A stretch of DNA of 64,000 nucleotides from Anaerolineae bacterium (lineage in GTDB: Bacteria; Chloroflexota; Anaerolineae; Aggregatilineales; Phototrophicaceae). This document shows positions 59,223 to 64,000 of the stretch, piece after piece. The translations under genes and the position numbers were made by a program. The number at the start of each line of letters is the position of its first letter. Positions within the stretch are counted from its first letter, which is position 1. Where the stretch lies: NCBI GenBank assembly GCA_022843745.1, contig JALHNB010000004.1:124001-188000 (forward strand), read 5' to 3'. Under the pieces are notes generated by a model that ran no database searches, was not told the DNA's origin, and worked only from the letters and a program-made list of their open reading frames with translations.

Positions 59223-60362
59223 TTACGAAGTGGTCACGCCTGCCGGAGCAAGGTTGAGCGCGGGCAGCAGATTAAAGCTGCTCATCACTTCGGCCAGATC
59301 AGCGTTGGATTCCTGCCCACCATCGCTGTTCAGGTCAACATCCGCGCCGGGGAAACGCAGATTGGCGACATGCAGTTTGTCTGTACCGTTCAGCAGCACG
59401 GCCAATCCACTCTGGCTTTCGCCATCAATATTTTTAAAGCCGTAGGATACCGAGAAACCACTGCCTGCATCCCGTGTGACTGGCTCAACACTCAAAATAG
59501 TCGCACCTGGACGGGCAGTTTCGACCCACGCGCGGGCAGCAGCTTCGTCGGCGATGGTCGTTTCGGGCTGCGCTTCAACACGCACCGCAATATCGTTGCC
59601 GCTGGTGATGCTGGTGGGTCTGCCGGGGGCAGCATCTGCCAGAGTCCAGTCTGCTGGATAGCGGATAATATGGCTATCCTGAGAGTCAAAGTAAGCCTGC
59701 CAATCGAAAGGCGTGGCGGCAAATTCCTTGTTTGGCGTGACGGATGCAGCAACCTTATCCAGAACATACAAAAGTTCATCTGTCGCATTTTCGGGGGTTA
59801 CGACACGCGTCGAGTAAATCCATTCGCCATCTGTCCAGGCGACCTGACGAGCGACAAACGTCTGCTCGTTGAGTTTCAACTCGAAATCCATAATAATCTG
59901 GTCATTTTCGCGGCGGCGTGAGCCTGTCTCTGTCCAGCTTGAATAGCGTGACCAACTGCTGGCTAAGGCGCTGGATGTCCACCGTGCATCCACATCATCA
60001 AGCGTGACAGGGCTGGTGACTGGCTTGTCCACATCCACCTGAATGATGCTTTGCTGAGTCGCGTTGGAGAAGGTCGAGCGCGCATTATCCAGCGTTGAGA
60101 GAGGCTCTGTAGGCAGCCAACCAGTGGGTTGAGCAACCGTGTACAGCCCAGTGGGGTGCAGATACACCTGGTCAAATTGAATACTATTCAGATCAGCGAT
60201 AGGTGCCGGAAAAGTTGGGATCGGCACATCTGTGGGCAGAATTTGCTGCGTTTGCGTGGTCGCATTCTGGCTTAACATCGGTAAGACTACGCTCAAGCCC
60301 ATAATCACAGCTAACATGCCACCGACGATAGCCGAAAGTCGCTGTGCAGTTTTTTGTTGCAT
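59223..60362 (-). CDS. Secreted or membrane-anchored protein with two PsbP/DUF1795-like modules
   Basis: A 379-residue protein with an N-terminal signal or anchor (AIVGGMLAVIMGLSVVLPMLS). Two related beta-rich modules follow: residues about 60-205 (YLHPTGLYTVAQPTGWLPTE ... VDVDKPVTSPVTLDDVDARW) and about 220-365 (HIIRYPADWTLADAAPGRPTSITSGNDIAVRVEAQ). The pattern of an aromatic-rich P.GW start and a long hydrophilic sheet resembles PsbP-like and DUF1795 proteins. Function unknown. GGAG precedes ATG 60362. Confidence 0.65.
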   Translation of the reverse strand: MQQKTAQRLSAIVGGMLAVIMGLSVVLPMLSQNATTQTQQILPTDVPIPTFPAPIADLNSIQFDQVYLHPTGLYTVAQPTGWLPTEPLSTLDNARSTFSNATQQSIIQVDVDKPVTSPVTLDDVDARWTSSALASSWSRYSSWTETGSRRRENDQIIMDFELKLNEQTFVARQVAWTDGEWIYSTRVVTPENATDELLYVLDKVAASVTPNKEFAATPFDWQAYFDSQDSHIIRYPADWTLADAAPGRPTSITSGNDIAVRVEAQPETTIADEAAARAWVETARPGATILSVEPVTRDAGSGFSVSYGFKNIDGESQSGLAVLLNGTDKLHVANLRFPGADVDLNSDGGQESNADLAEVMSSFNLLPALNLAPAGVTTS

Positions 60363-60563
60363 AAATCAAAACTCCAATAAGTTCGTGCTGAATTGGGCGA
60401 AATGATACAACAAAATTCGCAAGATGTTAAGTGGCGTCCCCCGTTCCGCCACAGACACGTTACAATAGCGGCTGTCATTATGGGATGAAACGATCACTGA
60501 TGGTCGCCAGAAGCTATTTTCCCCTATGCAGGTTTCGTTTTACAGCTTGCGCTCAACCTTTGC

Positions 60564-61589
60564 GTGGGCGTTATCGTGTGCATCCTGTTGATGATCGTCA
60601 TGGGTCGCGGCGAATCGCTCGACGAGGGTGTGCTGGCATTTTCCAGACCGGTTGACCGGCTGCGGGCATGGAATGTGTTTATCATGGATGTGCGAACGCG
60701 GCGTATGGTTGAGGTGATGAATTATGGCTGGCGGGTCGCGGCTGATCTGCAATGGTCGCCGGATGGTCGCTATCTGGCCTTCGCGACATTTGGGCCGCAG
60801 AGTGATCTCTATGTGGTCGATATTTTCAGCGGCGAAGGACGCAATATTACCAATGATTTTGCCAATGATCGCTATCCTTCCTGGTCGCCAGACGGTCAGC
60901 AGTTGGCTTTTTACAGTACACGGAGTGATGGTTTGCATTTCGACGTTTATCTGGTCAAGCCGGATGGCAGCGATTTGCAACGAATGACCTTTGACGAAGC
61001 GACTTATCCTGCGTGGTCGCCGGATGGTTCACAAATCGTCTTTAGCTCACGCATCGAAGGTAAACTTTATTTGATGGGAGTCGATGGCGGCTCACCCGTC
61101 CAGCTTACCGATAATCCCGGCCATGACCGTAACCCAATCTGGTCGCCGGACGGTTCGCAAATTGCCTATATCAGTTTCGTCAACCAGGATAACATCTTTG
61201 GAGATCGCATTTTTGTGACAAATACGGATGGCAGCAATAACCGGATGCTCTCGACAGAATTTCCCATTCAGGGGATGCCGTCATGGTCGCCGGATGGACG
61301 TTATCTGGCATTTGTTGGACGAGGCAGCGGTGAACGCCATGACAGCCTCTATCTTGCCGATACCTTATATGCTAACCCGGTTCGCAAACTGGCTGAAAAT
61401 GCGTATTACTCCTATACCGAACGCTGGGCGATGTGGTCGCCAGATGGACGCTATCTGGCATTTTCGCTGCGGGATGCCGACGGTCTTTACACCGTTGATG
61501 TCAGCAGCGGGCAGCTTCGCGAACTGGCAAGTCTGATGATTATGTATCCGGTCTGGCAGCCAAGAGCAAATAACGATGGAAATTTTTGA
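60564..61589 (+). CDS. TolB-like WD40/PD40 beta-propeller protein, membrane anchored
   Basis: A 341-residue protein with an N-terminal hydrophobic segment ([12 protein letters not shown]) and six PD40/TolB-type blades, each centred on WSPDG (for example [85 protein letters not shown]). Likely an extracytoplasmic interaction domain. GTG 60564 is the only start codon near the hydrophobic segment, yet coding-like sequence in the same frame extends upstream to a TGA at 60498 ([15 protein letters not shown]), so the start may be misplaced or the 5' end altered. It overlaps the next gene by 14 bases. Confidence 0.75.
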   Translation: MGVIVCILLMIVMGRGESLDEGVLAFSRPVDRLRAWNVFIMDVRTRRMVEVMNYGWRVAADLQWSPDGRYLAFATFGPQSDLYVVDIFSGEGRNITNDFANDRYPSWSPDGQQLAFYSTRSDGLHFDVYLVKPDGSDLQRMTFDEATYPAWSPDGSQIVFSSRIEGKLYLMGVDGGSPVQLTDNPGHDRNPIWSPDGSQIAYISFVNQDNIFGDRIFVTNTDGSNNRMLSTEFPIQGMPSWSPDGRYLAFVGRGSGERHDSLYLADTLYANPVRKLAENAYYSYTERWAMWSPDGRYLAFSLRDADGLYTVDVSSGQLRELASLMIMYPVWQPRANNDGNF

Positions 61590-63189
61590 TTCTCAGATTA
61601 ACCCGCAGGACGAACGCTTCCAAGCCAATGATGCTCATAACCGGGCGCTGGCGGCGGAACTCCGCGAACGACTGGCACAGATACGAGAAGGTGGCGGGGC
61701 GAAATATCAGCAGCGTCACCGCGAACAGGGCAAATTGTTTGTTCGTGACCGTATCGACAGGTTGCTCGACCCCGGTTCACCTTTTCTGGAAATCGCGCCG
61801 CTGGCAGCATGGGAATTGTATGATGGTGAAGCACCCGCCGCCGGAATCGTGACCGGAATCGGGCGTGTCAGCGGGGTCGAGTGTTTGATTATCGCCAATG
61901 ACGCGACGGTCAAAGGCGGCACCTATTTCCCCATGACCGTTAAAAAGCATCTACGAGCGCAGCAGATCGCGCTCGAAAATCATCTGCCATGTATCTATCT
62001 GGTAGACAGCGGTGGCGCGTTTTTGCCCATGCAGGACGAAGTATTCCCGGATTCCGACGATTTTGGGCGTATTTTTTATAACCAGGCACGTATGAGCGCG
62101 GCGAAAATCCCCCAGATCAGCGCGGTGATGGGAAGCTGCACGGCGGGCGGCGCATATGTCCCGGCGATGTCCGACGAAACCGTCATCGTGAAAGGCACAG
62201 GCACGATATTTCTGGCTGGCCCACCGCTGGTCAAAGCAGCAACGGGCGAGGAAGTCAGCGCAGAAGAATTGGGCGGCGCTTATGTCCATACGCATATTTC
62301 CGGCGTAGCGGATCATTACGCCGAGGATGACGCACACGCGCTGGAGATCGTGCGCGGCATTGTGGAGACATTAAATGGTGGGATGCATAGCCATACACCC
62401 AGTATTTCACCCCCGGAAGAACCCCTCTACGATCCGGCAGAACTCTACGGCATCATCCCCGCGACTTTTCGCGAAAATTATGATGCGCGTGAAGTGATTG
62501 CTCGTCTGGTCGATGGCAGCCGTTTCCGCGAGTTCAAAGCCAATTACGGCACGACTCTCATCACTGGATTTGCGCACATTGAGGGCTATCTGGTGGGGAT
62601 TATCGCCAATAACGGCGTTCTGTTCAGCGAATCGGCATTAAAAGGTACACATTTTATCGAACTCTGCACGGCGCGGCAGATTCCGCTGTTGTTTTTACAA
62701 AATATCACCGGATTCATGGTGGGGAAAACCTACGAAACCGGGGGAATCGCCAAAGATGGCGCAAAAATGGTTCATGCCGTCGCCAACGCTGCTGTACCCA
62801 AACTGACAATCATCATCGGCGGCAGTTTTGGCGCGGGGAATTATGGCATGTGCGGACGCGCCTATGGCCCGCGTTTTCTATGGATGTGGCCGAACAGCCG
62901 TATCAGCGTCATGGGCGGTGAGCAGGCGGCGAATGTGCTGTTGACCATCAAGCGCGATCAACTGGCGCGGGCAGGCGGTGCGGATATGTCAGCGGAAGAA
63001 CAAGCGGCGTTCAAACAGCCAATCCTCGATAAATATGAGCAGGAAGGCAGCCCCTATTATTCGACGGCGCGATTGTGGGATGATGGCATTCTCGATCCTC
63101 TCGATACGCGGCGCGTGTTGGGGCTGGCGCTGTCGGTTTGCCTGAATAAGCCCGATGAGGAAACGCGCTACGGTGTCTTCAGGATGTAA
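61576..63189 (+). CDS. Acyl-CoA carboxylase carboxyltransferase (beta) subunit, methylcrotonyl-CoA-type
   Basis: A 537-residue carboxyltransferase that moves CO2 from carboxybiotin to an acyl-CoA. Two crotonase-like halves are present: [60 protein letters not shown] and [16 protein letters not shown] in the first; [37 protein letters not shown] and [33 protein letters not shown] in the second. The pattern is nearest to methylcrotonyl-CoA carboxylase beta (leucine catabolism), but propionyl- and geranyl-CoA enzymes share it. No biotin carboxylase subunit is in the window. It overlaps the TolB-like gene. Confidence 0.9.
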   Translation: MEIFDSQINPQDERFQANDAHNRALAAELRERLAQIREGGGAKYQQRHREQGKLFVRDRIDRLLDPGSPFLEIAPLAAWELYDGEAPAAGIVTGIGRVSGVECLIIANDATVKGGTYFPMTVKKHLRAQQIALENHLPCIYLVDSGGAFLPMQDEVFPDSDDFGRIFYNQARMSAAKIPQISAVMGSCTAGGAYVPAMSDETVIVKGTGTIFLAGPPLVKAATGEEVSAEELGGAYVHTHISGVADHYAEDDAHALEIVRGIVETLNGGMHSHTPSISPPEEPLYDPAELYGIIPATFRENYDAREVIARLVDGSRFREFKANYGTTLITGFAHIEGYLVGIIANNGVLFSESALKGTHFIELCTARQIPLLFLQNITGFMVGKTYETGGIAKDGAKMVHAVANAAVPKLTIIIGGSFGAGNYGMCGRAYGPRFLWMWPNSRISVMGGEQAANVLLTIKRDQLARAGGADMSAEEQAAFKQPILDKYEQEGSPYYSTARLWDDGILDPLDTRRVLGLALSVCLNKPDEETRYGVFRM

Positions 63190-63561
63190 ACGTTCAGGGC
63201 TGCAAATACCGATATAATTAATTACAATAGTTCCTGAATGGATAGACAAATGTGAACAACCACTCACTCAGGATTGCTTTGTACGGTTGCCCGTACTGGA
63301 TGAACTACGGCATCCACTATCCCATTGCTCTGTTCAAAAGCGTTTGGGATTACTTGGGAGGTGTACTACGCTGAATATTTTACACAGACCGCGATTAAGG
63401 TCTGCAACCCCTTACATTCCGTTGGTAAGTTGCGTGTCCACTCGTTGCCGTTGGCTGAAGCCTGAAGTTACAGCGAAGGACGAGGCAGACTTTACTGTAA
63501 ATGACTATAACAGTCAACAAATCCTGTCAACATTCACCATACGATTTTAAGGGTGTAAAAC
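63190..63561. other. 372-bp noncoding block with several hairpins
   Basis: No plausible protein is seen. Several local hairpins are clear: ATCCCA...TGGGAT (about 63318-63352), CAGACC...GGTCTG (about 63386-63405) and CTTAC...GTAAG (about 63411-63430). It may encode a structured RNA or an RNA leader of the 63562 gene; I could not match it to a named RNA. Confidence 0.4.
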
Positions 63562-63951
63562 GTGACTTCACCGAAAACTTATCGAGCGTTGATTGTCGAA
63601 GATACTGCCGACATGGCGCGAATTATGGAGCTGACGCTGCGCACATTGGGAGTCGATTCTCACCGTGCGATGGATGGGGAGCAGGCGTTGGCTTATCTGA
63701 CTGAAAATACGCCCGATGTGATTCTGCTGGATATTGGCCTACCGGGAATGAGTGGATGGGAAGTGCTGGAAAAGATCAAAGCGCTCTATCCAGATGCAGC
63801 CTATCCGGTGGTTGTCCTGACAGCATTTAATGACCCGGCTAACCGGCTTATCGGCAAATTGCAGCATCGCGTCTTTCGTTACCTCACCAAGCCATTCGAA
63901 GTGAGCGTTCTGGCGCAAACCATGCGCGATGCGCTGGGCTTAAAATCCTAG
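63562..63951 (+). CDS. Single-domain response regulator
   Basis: A 129-residue receiver domain without an output domain: ALIVEDTADMARIMEL, phospho-acceptor Asp in DVILLDIGLPGMSGWEVL, VVLTAFNDPANR and YLTKPFEVSVLAQTM. The start codon is an uncommon GTG (63562, GTGACTTCACCG) with AAGGGTG upstream. A second gene begins 13 bases after its stop, suggesting an operon. Kinase partner unknown. Confidence 0.88.
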   Translation: MTSPKTYRALIVEDTADMARIMELTLRTLGVDSHRAMDGEQALAYLTENTPDVILLDIGLPGMSGWEVLEKIKALYPDAAYPVVVLTAFNDPANRLIGKLQHRVFRYLTKPFEVSVLAQTMRDALGLKS

Positions 63952-63964
63952 CAATAAAAGGAGT

Positions 63965-64000
63965 ATGAGTGTGAATTTCTTGAAGAAACTTTTCGGCGGC
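63965..64000 (+). CDS. Start of a protein-coding gene, cut by the window edge
   Basis: AAGGAG lies just before ATG 63965 (reading MSVNFLKKLFGG); GTG 63971 has better spacing (VNFLKKLFGG). Only 10-12 residues are visible, so no family can be named. Confidence 0.45.
   Translation, partial: MSVNFLKKLFGG

Overview
The window reads as a chromosomal segment of a moderate-GC environmental bacterium, most likely a Chloroflexota (Anaerolineae-like) genome. This is inferred from the gene mix and not from a marker gene: a general L-amino-acid ABC transporter with unusually enlarged permeases, zinc-ribbon/FHA proteins, TIR-FHA and TIR-HEAT proteins, many Thr/Pro-rich secreted or anchored proteins, a YfhO-like membrane protein, three phytanoyl-CoA dioxygenase paralogues, a Flp-type pilin and a propionyl/methylcrotonyl-type carboxyltransferase. 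There is no rRNA, phage, insertion sequence or CRISPR array. One tRNA gene, tRNA-Leu(UAA), is present on the minus strand at 27092-27175.

Layout. 1-4003: a membrane-anchored repeat protein (partial), a small 4-TM protein, a CoxE-type VWA protein behind an odd noncoding block, then a run of very small genes including a DUF2917 protein. 3986-11558 (minus): aapP-aapM-aapQ-aapJ, a second diverged binding protein, and a SelW/Rdx-family gene whose reading frame continues through an in-frame TGA at the CxxC position, so it is a candidate selenoprotein. 11706-16290 (plus): two zinc-ribbon/FHA proteins and a three-gene set of HEAT, TIR-FHA and TIR-HEAT proteins, split by a creatininase-family gene on the other strand. 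16291-24012: SGNH hydrolase, M28 peptidase, MFS exporter with an attenuator-like leader, phytanoyl-CoA dioxygenase, methyltransferase, glycosyltransferase 39. 24090-27180: a giant SGNH/Thr-Pro-repeat surface protein and the tRNA. 27403-38328: hybrid response regulator/kinase, zincin membrane protein, flavin reductase, MaoC hydratase, coaBC, a VapBC-like pair, PASTA and PA14-SH3 secreted proteins, glycosyltransferase 2, GNAT. 38417-45419 (minus): membrane glycosyltransferase-like protein, DUF5666-LysM protein with Asn/Asp repeats, YfhO, prfA. 45607-52780: dioxygenase, two-domain esterase, GNAT, dprA, MerR-type regulator, FGE-fold protein, Flp pilin. 53063-59046: GNAT plus a two-component system in one overlapping operon, a third dioxygenase, and a DarTG toxin-antitoxin pair in antitoxin-first order. 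59223-64000: secreted protein, TolB-like protein, carboxyltransferase, a noncoding block with several hairpins, a receiver-domain protein and the start of another gene.

The most interesting signals are (1) the candidate UGA-encoded selenocysteine in the SelW-like gene with a SECIS-like hairpin at the expected distance, and (2) a family of ~28-bp palindromes (GTAGGGGCGA...TCGCCCCTAC) that occurs seven times, three of them inside one YfhO coding sequence in the same codon register, one supplying the stop codon of dprA and one supplying a plausible ribosome binding site and start codon for a glycosyltransferase. The TIR-FHA/TIR-HEAT/HEAT operon and the reversed DarTG operon are the best candidates for defence or signalling systems.
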